Positions 17,761 through 26,267 of a stretch of DNA of 64,000 bases are shown here, piece by piece. The notes under the pieces are model-generated. The model had not been told where the DNA came from. It worked only from the letters and a program-made list of their open reading frames with translations, and ran no database searches. The stretch is from Hymenobacter puniceus. Its GTDB lineage: Bacteria; Bacteroidota; Bacteroidia; Cytophagales; Hymenobacteraceae. Positions within the stretch are counted from its first letter, which is position 1. Every line of letters begins with the position of its first letter. A program made the translations under genes and the position numbers. The stretch is taken from contig NZ_JACSCX010000004.1 of NCBI RefSeq assembly GCF_014333525.1, forward strand, positions 124,001-188,000, read 5' to 3'.

Positions 17761-18669
17761 TCACTTAGTCAGCTCCTGGAACACTTGCTCCAGATTCTGT
17801 TCTTCCTGGCGCAGCCCCAGCAGCACCCAGCCCTGCGCGGCGGCCAGGCGTGAAATAGCGCCGCGCTGGTCGGAGCCGGCAGCGGCCCGGATGCGGTACG
17901 TATGGCTAGTTTCCACATCCACGCTTCGGATGCCGGGCAGCGCCAGCAGTGGAGCCGGGTTAATGGCCTGCTCGAACTCGGCGCGGATGATGGTTTCGCG
18001 CAGCGCCTTGCCGCCCAGTTCCGCCACCGGCGAATCGGCCACGAGCTGGCCGCGGTTGATGATGATGGCGCGGCTGCACAGCGCGGCCACCTCGGGCAGA
18101 ATGTGGGTGCTGAAAATGACGGTTTTGTCCTGGCCCAACTCCCGGATCAGGCTGCGGATTTCGCTGATTTGGTTGGGGTCGAGGCCGGTAGTGGGCTCGT
18201 CGAGGATGAGCACGCCGGGGTCGTGGATGAGGGCCTGCGCGAGGCCTACCCGCTGGCGGTAGCCTTTGCTCAGTGCCCCAATCAGCTTGTTCTGCTCCCG
18301 CCCCAGCCCTACCCTATCTACCAACTGGCGCACACGCTGGCGCAGTCCGCTGCCGCCCAGCCCGTGCACCGACCCGATAAATTCCAGGTACTCGTGCACG
18401 TACATGTCGAGGTAGAGCGGGTTGTGCTCGGGCAGGTAGCCTATGCGGCGGCGCACTTCCAGCGGCGCCGTCTGCACGTCGTAGCCTTCAATAACGATGG
18501 TGCCGGCCGAGGGCGGCAGGTAGCCGGTGGCCATCTTCATGGTCGTGGATTTGCCCGCGCCATTCGGCCCCAGAAACCCCAGAATCTCGCCTTTGCCCAC
18601 CGTGAAGGAAATATCATTCACGGCCGCCTGCGCGCCGAAGAGTTTGGTCAGATGTTGTATTTCTACCAT
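17761..18669 (-). CDS. gldA: Gliding motility ABC ATP-binding protein GldA
   Basis: ATPase subunit of the GldAFG transporter; cytoplasmic. It has 302 residues from the ATG at 18669; the longer frame runs into a palindromic repeat. Walker A is GPNGAGKST (34-42), the signature LSKGYRQRVGLAQAL, Walker B VLILDEPTTGLDP, and the switch His is in FSTHILPEV. GldA-like proteins have the YLPEHNPLYLDMYVHEYLEF segment seen here. A C-terminal extension of about 80 residues follows the ATPase core. The order gldA-gldF-gldG on one strand supports one transcript, although palindromes sit in both junctions. Confidence 0.92.
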   Translation of the reverse strand: MVEIQHLTKLFGAQAAVNDISFTVGKGEILGFLGPNGAGKSTTMKMATGYLPPSAGTIVIEGYDVQTAPLEVRRRIGYLPEHNPLYLDMYVHEYLEFIGSVHGLGGSGLRQRVRQLVDRVGLGREQNKLIGALSKGYRQRVGLAQALIHDPGVLILDEPTTGLDPNQISEIRSLIRELGQDKTVIFSTHILPEVAALCSRAIIINRGQLVADSPVAELGGKALRETIIRAEFEQAINPAPLLALPGIRSVDVETSHTYRIRAAAGSDQRGAISRLAAAQGWVLLGLRQEEQNLEQVFQELTK

Positions 18670-18695
18670 AAGATATGTGGCCTGTCGATACAGAA

Positions 18696-18799
18696 CGTCA
18701 TGCTTGATCTGGCGTCCGCTTGCCGAAGCATCTCTCCCGCTTCGTAGGGTTGTTACTTGGACGAAGCGGGAGAGATGCTTCGGCAAGCTCAGCATGACA
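18696..18799. repeat. Family A palindromic element (copy 3)
   Basis: Inner arms TTGCCGAAGCATCTCTCCCGCTTCGT and complement (18720-18745, 18761-18786), outer TGTCATGCT-type ends. Lies upstream of gldA, between it and the short-chain dehydrogenase. Confidence 0.85.
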
Positions 18800-18816
18800 A
18801 CGTCTGACGTAGCAGA

Positions 18817-19509
18817 CTATTTCGGCTGCGTGGGCCGCATCTGAATTTCCGAAATCATGGTGGAGTTGGGCGCTTCCAGCGTGTGCACGATGGTAGCGGC
18901 AATGTCCTCGGGCTGCATCTTGTGCGGGTCGGGCTCGGCGCCGGGTGTGGCGCCGTTGAAGTTGGTTTCTACGGAGCCAGGCATCACGCATGTCACGCGC
19001 ACTCCCTGCGGACGCACTTCCTTGAACAGCGCATCAGAGAAGCCGCGCACGGCGTATTTGGTGGCGCAGTAGCCGGCCAGGTTGGCCGTGCCCGCCGTGC
19101 CGGCCAACGACGCCACATTAATGATGTGGCCTTCCTTCTGCTTTTTCATTTGCGGCAGCACCACTTTGGTGCAGTAGAACAGGCCGTGTACATTGGTATC
19201 GAACATGGCGTGCCAGTCGGCGGCCTCAAACCCATCAATCGGCCCGAAGTTGCCGATGCCAGCGTTGTTGACCAGCACGTGCACTTTGTCGCCGAGCAGC
19301 TTGGTGGTGGCAGTATAAGCCTTCTGCACGTCCGCTTCCTTGCGAATGTCGCACTTGATGAAGTGGAAACGCGGGTGCCTGAAGTCGTCGGGGGCAGTGC
19401 GGCCCCAGCCGGCCACCTCGGCGCCTTTGGCCAGCAGCGCCTCGGCCGTAGCCCGCCCGATTCCTTTGCTGACGCCTGTGATAATGGCTACCTTGCCGCT
19501 GAGTTCCAT
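18817..19509 (-). CDS. Short-chain dehydrogenase/reductase
   Basis: NAD(P)-dependent oxidoreductase of the classical SDR family, 230 residues; substrate unknown. The nucleotide motif is TGVSKGIG (about residues 11-18), followed by the NNAGIGN block, and the catalytic YCATK (Tyr-x-x-x-Lys). A conserved Ser is upstream (NVASLAG). The start is ATG 19509 (MELSGKVAIITG). The longer frame would cover the leader of the divergent GIN lipoprotein gene, whose start codon is only about ten bases away. Its C-terminal end resembles NADP-preferring SDRs, but the cofactor is not certain. Confidence 0.88.
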   Translation of the reverse strand: MELSGKVAIITGVSKGIGRATAEALLAKGAEVAGWGRTAPDDFRHPRFHFIKCDIRKEADVQKAYTATTKLLGDKVHVLVNNAGIGNFGPIDGFEAADWHAMFDTNVHGLFYCTKVVLPQMKKQKEGHIINVASLAGTAGTANLAGYCATKYAVRGFSDALFKEVRPQGVRVTCVMPGSVETNFNGATPGAEPDPHKMQPEDIAATIVHTLEAPNSTMISEIQMRPTQPK

Positions 19510-19518
19510 AGCTGTAGA

Positions 19519-20295
19519 ATGATGATTGGGCGTACGTTTCAAGTGCAAGTTAGTGGCCCCCGCGGGGTTTTACGTGCCGCGCTGTCCTTGGGGCTGAGTG
19601 TGGGGCTGTTAGCTTCCTGCAACAGCGACGATTGCCTGACCAGCGCGGGCAAGGAAACCACCGAGCGCCGCGAGCTGCCCGCCTTCCACGACCTCACCGT
19701 GGCCGACAACGTGAACGTGACCTTGGTGCAGGATACCGAAACTTATGCCGAAGTCCGCACCGGCGCCAACCTGCAGCCCGACCTCAAGCTGGAAGTGCAG
19801 GGTACGCGCCTGTTCGTCAGCAACTCCAGTGGCTGCAACTGGGCCCGCAGCTACGACGTGGCCCACGAGGTAGTGCTGCACTTGCCCCGCCTCATTAACA
19901 TGGACCACATCGGCCAGGGCACTGTGCGCACCCAGGGCCAGTTTCGGGCCGACACTGCCTACTACCATCTGCGGGGCGCTGGCAACTACGACCTTGACCT
20001 GCGAAGCCAGTACCTCTGGCTCGACCAGTACGAGCTGGGCGACTACCGCCTGCGCGGCACCACCGACCAGCTGCTGCTATCCGGCGGCGGGCTGGGCCGG
20101 TTTTTTGCTACCGATATGCGCGCCCGTGCCTGCTACCTCAACCTAACCATCTACGCCGGCAACGACATCTACGTCAATGGCTCCGAGGAGGTGGCCGGTA
20201 CACATGCCGGCCCTGGCACGCTATACTATTCCGGCAACCCCGCCACCGCCAACATTCAAGTGACCGGCAAGGGCAAAGTAGTAAAGTTGAATTAG
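19519..20295 (+). CDS. Lipoprotein with head GIN domain (DUF2807)
   Basis: Exported lipoprotein of about 258 residues. A signal with the lipobox LLASC (Cys at about residue 33) is followed by a repetitive beta-helical region of the DUF2807 head GIN type (LTVADNVNVTLVQDTETYAEVRTGANLQPDLKLEV, then many short beta-strand repeats ending with KGKVVKL). The family is common in Bacteroidota, is predicted to fold as a beta-helix at the cell surface, and has no known function. Start ATG is 19519 or 19522. The start codons of this gene and the divergent SDR gene lie only about ten bases apart, so promoter elements must overlap the coding DNA of one or both. Confidence 0.8.
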   Translation: MMIGRTFQVQVSGPRGVLRAALSLGLSVGLLASCNSDDCLTSAGKETTERRELPAFHDLTVADNVNVTLVQDTETYAEVRTGANLQPDLKLEVQGTRLFVSNSSGCNWARSYDVAHEVVLHLPRLINMDHIGQGTVRTQGQFRADTAYYHLRGAGNYDLDLRSQYLWLDQYELGDYRLRGTTDQLLLSGGGLGRFFATDMRARACYLNLTIYAGNDIYVNGSEEVAGTHAGPGTLYYSGNPATANIQVTGKGKVVKLN

Positions 20296-20300
20296 GGATA

Positions 20301-20331
20301 CTGTCATCCTTCGCTTTGCTCAGGATGACAG
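20301..20331. repeat. Short family C-like palindrome
   Basis: CTGTCATCCT (20301-20310) and AGGATGACAG (20322-20331) with CTTCGCTTTGCTC between; matches the ends of the longer copies at 45541-45631 and 55034-55135. It may act as a terminator hairpin between convergent genes. Confidence 0.65.
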
Positions 20332-20361
20332 CCCATTTTACCAAGCCCCCCAAGCTCCCAC

Positions 20362-21075
20362 CTACAAATCCCCTAGCTGCGGGCGAATCAGCAGCTCCTC
20401 TATCACAGCCTGGGGCGAGAGGCTGTAGGCGCCGAAAATGGCTTCCGCCACGTCTTCCGACCGGATAAAGCGCTCCGCCGGCAGGTCCACTCCTTCCCAA
20501 CTGGCCGTGAGCGTGGCGCCGGGCAGCACGGCCGTCACCCGAATCTGCTGGTCTTTGAGTTCCTCGCGCAGGTTGCGGGTGAAGCCATACAGCGCGTGTT
20601 TGGCAATGCCATAGGAGCCGCCATTAGCGTAAGTTGCAATGCTGGCCGTAGAACAGATGTTGAAAATATGCCCTTGGCGGCGCGCAATCAGGCCCGGCAG
20701 CAGCGGCAGCGTCACGTCGTAGGCGCTGAGCAGGTTCACGGCCAGCATCTGGCGCAGCTGTGAGCCGTCGGCCGGCTCATCCTGCAGGCGGCCGGGCAGA
20801 AAGGCGCCGGTATTGTTGACCAGCACCTCTACCGCGCCGCCCAACCCCAGCACGAAATCCGTGAAGCGGCGGCACTCGTTGGTTTCACTGAGGTCGGCGG
20901 GCAGCGTGTGCAGCACGGCCTGCGGAAGCTGCTGCCGCACATCAGCTTGCAGGGCCGTGAGGTCAGCAGCAGAGCGCGCGCAGGTAACCACCGGCAACCC
21001 CGCCTGCAGAAAGCGCAAAACCACTGCCCGGCCGATTCCTTTGGTGCCGCCGGTTACTACCACATATTTTTCCAT
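20362..21075 (-). CDS. Short-chain dehydrogenase/reductase
   Basis: 237-residue classical SDR. TGGTKGIGRAV gives the cofactor-binding motif (about residues 8-17). The NNTG variant of the NNAG motif follows (LVNNTGAFLPG). The active site is in SYGIAKHAL (Tyr-x-x-x-Lys) with a Ser upstream (ICSTASIATY). The start at ATG 21075 leaves the motif at the right distance from the N terminus. Substrate unknown. Neighbouring mlaE starts divergently 103 bases away. Confidence 0.88.
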   Translation of the reverse strand: MEKYVVVTGGTKGIGRAVVLRFLQAGLPVVTCARSAADLTALQADVRQQLPQAVLHTLPADLSETNECRRFTDFVLGLGGAVEVLVNNTGAFLPGRLQDEPADGSQLRQMLAVNLLSAYDVTLPLLPGLIARRQGHIFNICSTASIATYANGGSYGIAKHALYGFTRNLREELKDQQIRVTAVLPGATLTASWEGVDLPAERFIRSEDVAEAIFGAYSLSPQAVIEELLIRPQLGDL

Positions 21076-21178
21076 TCCTTTGGTTGTTATTTCGGTTTTC
21101 ACGTAAGTACGCGGGGCCGAAACGCCCCGTGCACGCTGCGGCGCAAGTTCCTGCTTTTCCTTTCATTCTTCTCTTCCC

Positions 21179-21910
21179 ATGGTTAAGACCTTCGGTTCTT
21201 TCCTGCTGTTTATCCAAAGCATGCTTTCCCGCAAAGAGCGGTTTGCAGTACTCTGGCAACGGACTATCGATGAGTGTATTCTCATCGGCATCGATTCAGT
21301 TTTCATCGTCTCCATCGTTTCCGCCTTTATTGGGGCCGTAACGTGCGTGCAGATTGCTTACAACCTTATCAACCCGCTCATTCCCAAGAGCACCATCGGG
21401 TTCATGGTCCGCGAGATGACCATTCTGGAGTTGGCCCCTACCATTACCAGCATTGTGTTGGCCGGAAAGGTGGGCAGCAGCATTGCCGGTGGCTTAGGCA
21501 CCATGCGCATCACCGAACAGGTATCTGCCTTGGAAGTAATGGGTATTAATTCGGCTTCTTATCTGGTGTTGCCCCGCATTATTGCTTCCATGGTAATGTT
21601 TCCGCTGTTGGTTATCCTGGCCATGCTGCTTTCCATCATGGGCGGCTATTTGGCAGGCACCTTGTCGGGCGCTATGTCGGCGCAGGAGTATATTGAAGGC
21701 ATCCGTACTGATTTTGTGCCCTACAACATTCTTTTCGCCCTCATTAAGTCGGTAGTATTTGCCTTCCTGGTGTCCGCAATTTCATCGTTTAAAGGATATT
21801 ATACGGAGGGCGGCGCGCTGGAAGTAGGCGCGGCCAGCACTGGTGCCGTAACCAACTCCATCATTGCCATTTTGCTGGCCGACTACGCGCTGGCCGCCAT
21901 CCTTCTCTAA
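21179..21910 (+). CDS. mlaE: MlaE-family ABC transporter permease
   Basis: Inner-membrane permease of MCE lipid-transport systems, which keep the outer membrane asymmetric by moving phospholipids. 243 residues with about five hydrophobic segments. The conserved VREMTILELAPTITSIVLAGKVGSSIAGGLGTMRITEQVSALEVMGI block is the family signature. The C-terminal SSFKGYYTEGGALEVGAASTGAV block matches MlaE. The ATP-binding gene mlaF follows after an imperfect repeat. No MCE-domain gene (mlaD) is present in the window downstream. Confidence 0.93.
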   Translation: MVKTFGSFLLFIQSMLSRKERFAVLWQRTIDECILIGIDSVFIVSIVSAFIGAVTCVQIAYNLINPLIPKSTIGFMVREMTILELAPTITSIVLAGKVGSSIAGGLGTMRITEQVSALEVMGINSASYLVLPRIIASMVMFPLLVILAMLLSIMGGYLAGTLSGAMSAQEYIEGIRTDFVPYNILFALIKSVVFAFLVSAISSFKGYYTEGGALEVGAASTGAVTNSIIAILLADYALAAILL

Positions 21911-21913
21911 CTA

Positions 21914-21987
21914 TAAGCTGTAAGCTACAGGCTGCACGCTTTCTATGCAGCACTGAACTGCTTGCAGCTAGCAGCTTACAGCTAGTA
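21914..21987. repeat. Imperfect inverted repeat between mlaE and mlaF
   Basis: AGCTGTAAGCT at the left and AGCTTACAGCT at the right with TGCAG-containing words between. Related AGCTGTTAGCT words recur near the trpC start (54987-55020). Confidence 0.6.
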
Positions 21988-21999
21988 GCTCCCTAAAAA

Positions 22000-22809
22000 A
22001 TGATTGAGGTTCATAATATTCAGAAGGCGTTCAATGGAAACCCGGTGCTCAAGGGCATCACCTGCACGTTCGAAACCGGCAAGTGCAACCTGCTGCTGGG
22101 TGGCTCCGGCACCGGCAAAAGCGTGCTGCTGCAGTGCATCGTGGGGCTGATGAAGCCAGACCTGGGCAGTATCACCTTCGACGGCACCGTCTTTACCAAT
22201 AATAAGGTGGATATCCGCCAGGAAATCCGCCGCAAAATCGGAATGCTGTTCCAGGGCTCGGCGCTGTTCGATTCGATGACGGTGTATGAAAACACCGAGT
22301 TTCCGCTGAAGATGCTGACTCCGGAAATGACCAAGGAAGAGCGCCGCGACCGGGTAGAGTTTTGCCTGAAGCGGGTAGGCCTGGAAAATGCCGGCAATAA
22401 AATGCCCTCCGAGATTTCCGGTGGCATGAAAAAGCGCGTAGGCATTGCCCGCGCCATTGCACCCAACTGCACCTACCTGTTCTGCGACGAGCCTAACTCC
22501 GGCCTCGACCCTGCCACCAGCATCAAGATTGACGAGCTAATTCACGAAATCACCCACGAATACGGCATCACCACGGTCGTCATCACCCACGACATGAACT
22601 CGGTGGTAGAAATCGGGGACCACATCATCTTTATGCACAAGGGCCTCAAGCTCTGGGACGGCACTAAGGATGAAATTCTGAACGCCAAGGTGCCCGAGCT
22701 GCGCGAGTTCATCTTCAGCAGCAGCCTCGTGCGAGCCGCCAAGCGGGTAGACGAAGAATCAGAAGGCGGCCTCGAAGCGCTTTCCAACGAGCCACTATCG
22801 GAAGTGTAG
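22000..22809 (+). CDS. mlaF: MlaF-family ABC transporter ATP-binding protein
   Basis: Cytoplasmic ATPase partner of the MlaE permease, 269 residues. Walker A is GGSGTGKS (34-41), the Q-loop lies in IGMLFQGSALFDSMTVYEN, the signature is ISGGMKKRVGIARAI, Walker B LFCDEPNSGLDP, and the switch His is in VITHDM. The ISGGMxKRVxxARA signature is typical of MlaF. A strong hairpin terminator follows at 22833-22895, which supports a two-gene transcript mlaE-mlaF. Confidence 0.93.
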   Translation: MIEVHNIQKAFNGNPVLKGITCTFETGKCNLLLGGSGTGKSVLLQCIVGLMKPDLGSITFDGTVFTNNKVDIRQEIRRKIGMLFQGSALFDSMTVYENTEFPLKMLTPEMTKEERRDRVEFCLKRVGLENAGNKMPSEISGGMKKRVGIARAIAPNCTYLFCDEPNSGLDPATSIKIDELIHEITHEYGITTVVITHDMNSVVEIGDHIIFMHKGLKLWDGTKDEILNAKVPELREFIFSSSLVRAAKRVDEESEGGLEALSNEPLSEV

Positions 22810-22832
22810 CTGCGCGAGTAGTCAGCTAGAAA

Positions 22833-22895
22833 CAAAAGAGCAGCAGCCCGGCGGCATCAGATTGATCCTGATGCTGCCGGGCTGCTGCTCTTTTG
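22833..22895. terminator. Strong bidirectional terminator between mlaF and DinB-like gene
   Basis: 28-bp arms with one G-U position (22833-22860 and 22868-22895), core GAGCAGCAGCCCGGC. A and T runs on the two sides suit both convergent genes. Confidence 0.9.
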
Positions 22896-22931
22896 CTGTA
22901 CAGGTCAGGCACTGGCAAGCCAGTTACGCGG

Positions 22932-23477
22932 CTACCATTCTTGGCGACGCCGCAGTTCCGTTATGTGGGCCAGGTGGTGCCGGCCGTGCCAGGAGTATAG
23001 CGCCAGCGCCTGATCTAAAGTAAACGTGCGCTCTGAGCCCGGGTGGTAGAAGGTTCGCTGCCACTGCGCGTCCGTGAGGTTGCGCAGCAGCCGCACCCAG
23101 CGAATGTGCAGCGCCTCCAACAGCGCCAACGACACAGCCGGCGGCGTAGCGGCCACATCAGGCAGCTCGGCCCAGGCGGCTTCTTCATAGGGCTTGATAG
23201 TTGGGTTGTCTTCGGTGAGGGCCAATCGGAAGCGGGTGTAGGCGTTCAGGTGGGAGTCTGGCAAATGGTGAATGAGCTGGCGCACGGTCCAGCCCTGCGG
23301 CCGGTACGGTGTATCCAACTGTTCGGCGCTCAGGCCAGCTACCGCGGCACGCACTTGGTCGGACAGGGTGGCAATGTGGGCTATGAACGCCGTGCGGCTG
23401 CCGTGGTCTAGAGCAATTTCAGGCAGCACAGGCTGGCCGATGGGGTAGCGGAGGTCAGTGAAAGCAGAATCAGGCAT
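22932..23477 (-). CDS. DinB/YfiT-like metal-dependent protein
   Basis: 181-residue four-helix bundle of the DinB superfamily, YfiT subgroup (putative thiol S-transferase or metal-dependent hydrolase; the real substrate is unknown). The N-terminal TDLRYPIGQP is the YfiT signature. The metal-binding His pattern is visible: LIHHLPDSH near residues 87-95 and WHGRHHLAHI near the C terminus. The start ATG at 23477 gives the standard N terminus; the frame extends upstream to 23501 without support. A near-match promoter element, TACTTTG, lies at 23499-23507 (minus). Confidence 0.82.
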   Translation of the reverse strand: MPDSAFTDLRYPIGQPVLPEIALDHGSRTAFIAHIATLSDQVRAAVAGLSAEQLDTPYRPQGWTVRQLIHHLPDSHLNAYTRFRLALTEDNPTIKPYEEAAWAELPDVAATPPAVSLALLEALHIRWVRLLRNLTDAQWQRTFYHPGSERTFTLDQALALYSWHGRHHLAHITELRRRQEW

Positions 23478-23550
23478 AGAACAAACAGGTTGGGGGCGCA
23501 AAGTACGGCAGCAGCTGGCAGCTCGCGGTTACTGCGTGTAGTAGTCAGCA

Positions 23551-23585
23551 CAAAAAAGGCCTTCCTTATGCAGGAAGGCCTTCTG
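23551..23585 (-). terminator. Terminator of the DUF151 nuclease gene
   Basis: Arms AAGGCCTTCCT and AGGAAGGCCTT (23556-23566, 23572-23582) with a T run on the minus strand. Confidence 0.8.
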
Positions 23586-23604
23586 TGACAGGAAGCAACA
23601 TAGC

Positions 23605-24231
23605 CTAGCTGTCACGCTTGTTGAGTTCGTCGCGGATTTTGGCGGCTTTCTCGTAGTCCTCACGCTCCAGCGCCTGGGCCAGCATTTTGGTTAGCTCATC
23701 CAGCGACACTTGGCCGCTGGGCTCGCGGGGCGTGGGCACCGGCTTGGCCGGACCTTCGTTGGTGTCGTCCTCGTCGTCATCGTCCTCGTCGTCGTCCGAG
23801 TCTTCGGCATTCTCGTCGAGGTCCGACAGGATGATGCCGGCTTCGCTGAGCACACTTTCCACCGTGAAGATGGGTACGCCAAACCGCAGACCGATGGCAA
23901 TGGCATCAGAAGGCCGGGAATCCAGCTCGAACGTGCTGGCCCCATCGGAGCACACGATTTTCGAATAGAAAACACCTTCCTTCAGGTCCGAAATCAGCAC
24001 TTCCAGCACGGCCACGTGCACATGCTCGGCAAACGACTTGAACAGGTCGTGCGTGAGCGGCCGATTGGGGTTTATTTTTTCAATCTGAATGGCAATGCTT
24101 TGCGCTTCAAACATCCCGATGATGATGGGCAAACGCCGGTTGCCGGTTTTTTCCCCCAAAATCAGGGCAAAAGAGCCAGACTGTGACTGGCTCGAAGACA
24201 AGCCAAGAATTTCGAGCGGAATCTTCTTCAC
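23605..24231 (-). CDS. Bifunctional nuclease family protein (DUF151) with UvrB/UvrC motif
   Basis: Cytoplasmic protein of 208 residues. The DUF151 domain (residues 1-130) contains the conserved LPIIIGMFEAQSIAIQIE and LDSRPSDAIAIGLRFGVPIF. Next is a very acidic linker of about 15 Asp/Glu residues, then a UvrB/UvrC motif (LDELTKMLAQALEREDYEKAAKIRDELNK). DUF151 proteins have RNase and DNase activity in plants, and the bacterial role is unclear. The start is a GTG at 24231, read MKKIPLEILGLSSSQS, which matches family N termini; upstream in-frame codons encode unrelated sequence. It lies downstream of etfA on the same strand. Confidence 0.88.
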   Translation of the reverse strand: MKKIPLEILGLSSSQSQSGSFALILGEKTGNRRLPIIIGMFEAQSIAIQIEKINPNRPLTHDLFKSFAEHVHVAVLEVLISDLKEGVFYSKIVCSDGASTFELDSRPSDAIAIGLRFGVPIFTVESVLSEAGIILSDLDENAEDSDDDEDDDDEDDTNEGPAKPVPTPREPSGQVSLDELTKMLAQALEREDYEKAAKIRDELNKRDS

Positions 24232-24348
24232 AGATAAGTGAATGAGTGAGTGGATGGGGAGATGAATAACTGGATAATGTGCCATGAGCGGCCGAAAGAC
24301 TGCTGTTGCGGCAAGTCACTCAACCGCTCATGCACTTCATTCACTCGC

Positions 24349-25326
24349 TTAGCCAAGTTCTTTCACTGCCTGCGTCAGCTTCGGCAGCACGTCGAATACG
24401 TCGCCTACGATACCGTAGTCAGCGGCTTTGAAGAAAGGAGCCTCAGGATCTTTGTTGATGACCACAATCACCTTGCTGGAGTTGACGCCGGCCAGGTGCT
24501 GAATGGCGCCCGAAATACCGCAGGCAATATACAGGTTCGGCGACACGGTGATGCCGGTCTGGCCCACGTGCTCGTGGTGAGGGCGCCAATCTACATCCGA
24601 CACCGGCTTGGAGCAGGCAGTAGCCGCGCCCAGCGCCTGCGCCAGTTCCTCAATGAGTCCCCAGTTTTCCGGGCCTTTCATGCCCCGGCCACCCGATACT
24701 ACCCGGTCAGCTTCGGGCAGCAGAATGCCGCCGGCCTGGTCCTGCATCACCACCTGCTTGGGCGCATCGGCGAAGTCGGCGTCCGACAGCTGGGCCGAGA
24801 AGGCCTCTACCTGAGCGGTTTTGCCACCCTCGTGCAGCGCTTCGATGGAGTTCTTTTTGACGGCAATGATCTTCCGGTCGCCGTCGAGCTTCACATCAGC
24901 AAAGGCTTTGCCCGAGAAGGCGCCGCGCTTCACCGTGAACGAGCCGCCATCGGTTTTGGGCAGCTCTACCACGTTGGTGGCAATGCTGGCCTGCAGACGA
25001 ACAGACAGGCGCGAGCCAACCGAAGCGCCGATATTGGAGTTGGCCAGCACGATGATTTTAGCGTCTTCCTTCTGGGCCGCGGCGGCAATCAGCTTGGTGT
25101 AGGCGCCGTTCACAAAATCTTTGAGGCGGGGCTCGGCGTCGTGCAGCACTTTGGTGATGCCCTGCTCACCCAGCTTGGCCAAATTGGCTTCGGTGGCCTC
25201 GCCAACAGCTACCGCCGTGGCCGTGGTGCCGAGCATCTGCGCCACTTGGCTGCCGTAGGAAGCCACTTCCAGCGAGGACTTTTTTACCTCGCCGCCGTCA
25301 CATTCAACAACTACTAGTACAGACAT
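24349..25326 (-). CDS. etfA: Electron transfer flavoprotein alpha subunit
   Basis: Large subunit of ETF, which carries electrons from acyl-CoA dehydrogenases; FAD-binding, cytosolic. 325 residues. The N-terminal domain starts MSVLVVVECDGGEVKKSSLE. The C-terminal FAD domain shows RGMKGPENWGLIEELAQALGAA, HHEHVGQTGITVSPNLYIACGISGAIQHLAG, then INKDPEAPFFKAADYGIVGD. The subunit genes lie etfB-etfA on one strand with an AT-rich repeat between them. The DUF151 gene follows downstream. Confidence 0.96.
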   Translation of the reverse strand: MSVLVVVECDGGEVKKSSLEVASYGSQVAQMLGTTATAVAVGEATEANLAKLGEQGITKVLHDAEPRLKDFVNGAYTKLIAAAAQKEDAKIIVLANSNIGASVGSRLSVRLQASIATNVVELPKTDGGSFTVKRGAFSGKAFADVKLDGDRKIIAVKKNSIEALHEGGKTAQVEAFSAQLSDADFADAPKQVVMQDQAGGILLPEADRVVSGGRGMKGPENWGLIEELAQALGAATACSKPVSDVDWRPHHEHVGQTGITVSPNLYIACGISGAIQHLAGVNSSKVIVVINKDPEAPFFKAADYGIVGDVFDVLPKLTQAVKELG

Positions 25327-25334
25327 TTTTTTCT

Positions 25335-25444
25335 TAATTAGTAATTAAGAATTAGCAATTAAGAATTATCAGCCTTTATTATTAGAGCGACCTTAACCGC
25401 TCATATTCAGCCAATTACCAATTCTTAATTACCAATTATCAATT
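25335..25444. repeat. AT-rich inverted repeat between etfB and etfA
   Basis: Words such as TAATTAAGAATTA and its partner CAATTCTTAATTACC at the two ends. Same style as 11482-11600. Confidence 0.5.
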
Positions 25445-25449
25445 GATGT

Positions 25450-26190
25450 TTAGATGACTTTGGCTTCGTTGCGGAGCAGCTTGATCAGGTCGCCGGCGCT
25501 TTCGGCCGGGATGAGCTTCACGCCTTGCTTGGCGGGCGGCAGCGCGAAAGCCGAAACTTCGGTGCGGGCCGCGTCGGCGGTAGCGTCTACCACTTTTAGC
25601 GGCTTAGTGCGGGCCGTCATGATGCCGCGCATGTTTGGGATGCGAGGCTCGCACATCGGCTGCTGGCAGGAAGCTACAAACGGCGTATTCACCTCCACGA
25701 TTTCTTTGCCGCCTTCGATTTCGCGCTCCAGCGTGGCCGTGTTGCCGCTCATGTCCAGCTTCATGGCCGGAGCCACCGTTGGGATGCCGAGCAACTCGCC
25801 CACCATGCCGTGCACCTGGAAGCCGTTGTAGTCAATGCTTTCTTTGCCCATCAGAATCACGTCGTAGCCGCCATCTTTGGCGATGCTGGCAATCTGCTGG
25901 GCCACGAAGAAGGCATCTTTCGGATGCGCATTCACGCGGATGGCGTCGTCGGCGCCGATAGCCAGGGCCTTGCGGATGTTCGGCTCGGTGTCGGCTTCGC
26001 CTACGTTGAGGACGGTGACGGTGCCGCTGCCGTTGGCTTCTTTCAGCTCAATGGCGCGCGTGAGGGCATATTCGTCCCAGGGATTAATCACGAATTGGAC
26101 ACCAGCCTTATTGAACTCCTTGTTATCGGGCGTGAAGGTTATTTTGGTGGTCGTGTCGGGTACGTTGCTGATGCAAACGAGAAACTTCAT
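25450..26190 (-). CDS. etfB: Electron transfer flavoprotein beta subunit
   Basis: Small AMP-binding ETF subunit, 246 residues. Starts MKFLVCISNVPDTTTKITFTPD, with the NPWDEYALTRAIELKEANG block, DAIRVNAHPKDAFFVAQQIA, and the family motif around GKESIDYNGFQVHGMVGELLGIPTV. Near the C terminus lies MRGIMTARTKPLKVVD, the recognition-loop region. Upstream, a divergent TPR gene begins at 26268. Confidence 0.95.
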   Translation of the reverse strand: MKFLVCISNVPDTTTKITFTPDNKEFNKAGVQFVINPWDEYALTRAIELKEANGSGTVTVLNVGEADTEPNIRKALAIGADDAIRVNAHPKDAFFVAQQIASIAKDGGYDVILMGKESIDYNGFQVHGMVGELLGIPTVAPAMKLDMSGNTATLEREIEGGKEIVEVNTPFVASCQQPMCEPRIPNMRGIMTARTKPLKVVDATADAARTEVSAFALPPAKQGVKLIPAESAGDLIKLLRNEAKVI

Positions 26191-26267
26191 CTACGGCTGC
26201 TTAAGTGGAGGATAAACTACGGGGAAACCCCCAAATTTGGGGCGAAGATACTGAAAACTCCCTCCCC

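Noticed and set aside
18883..19518. Upstream 210-codon extension of the GIN lipoprotein frame
   Set aside because: It runs across the divergent dehydrogenase gene; the real N terminus has a lipoprotein signal beginning near 19519.
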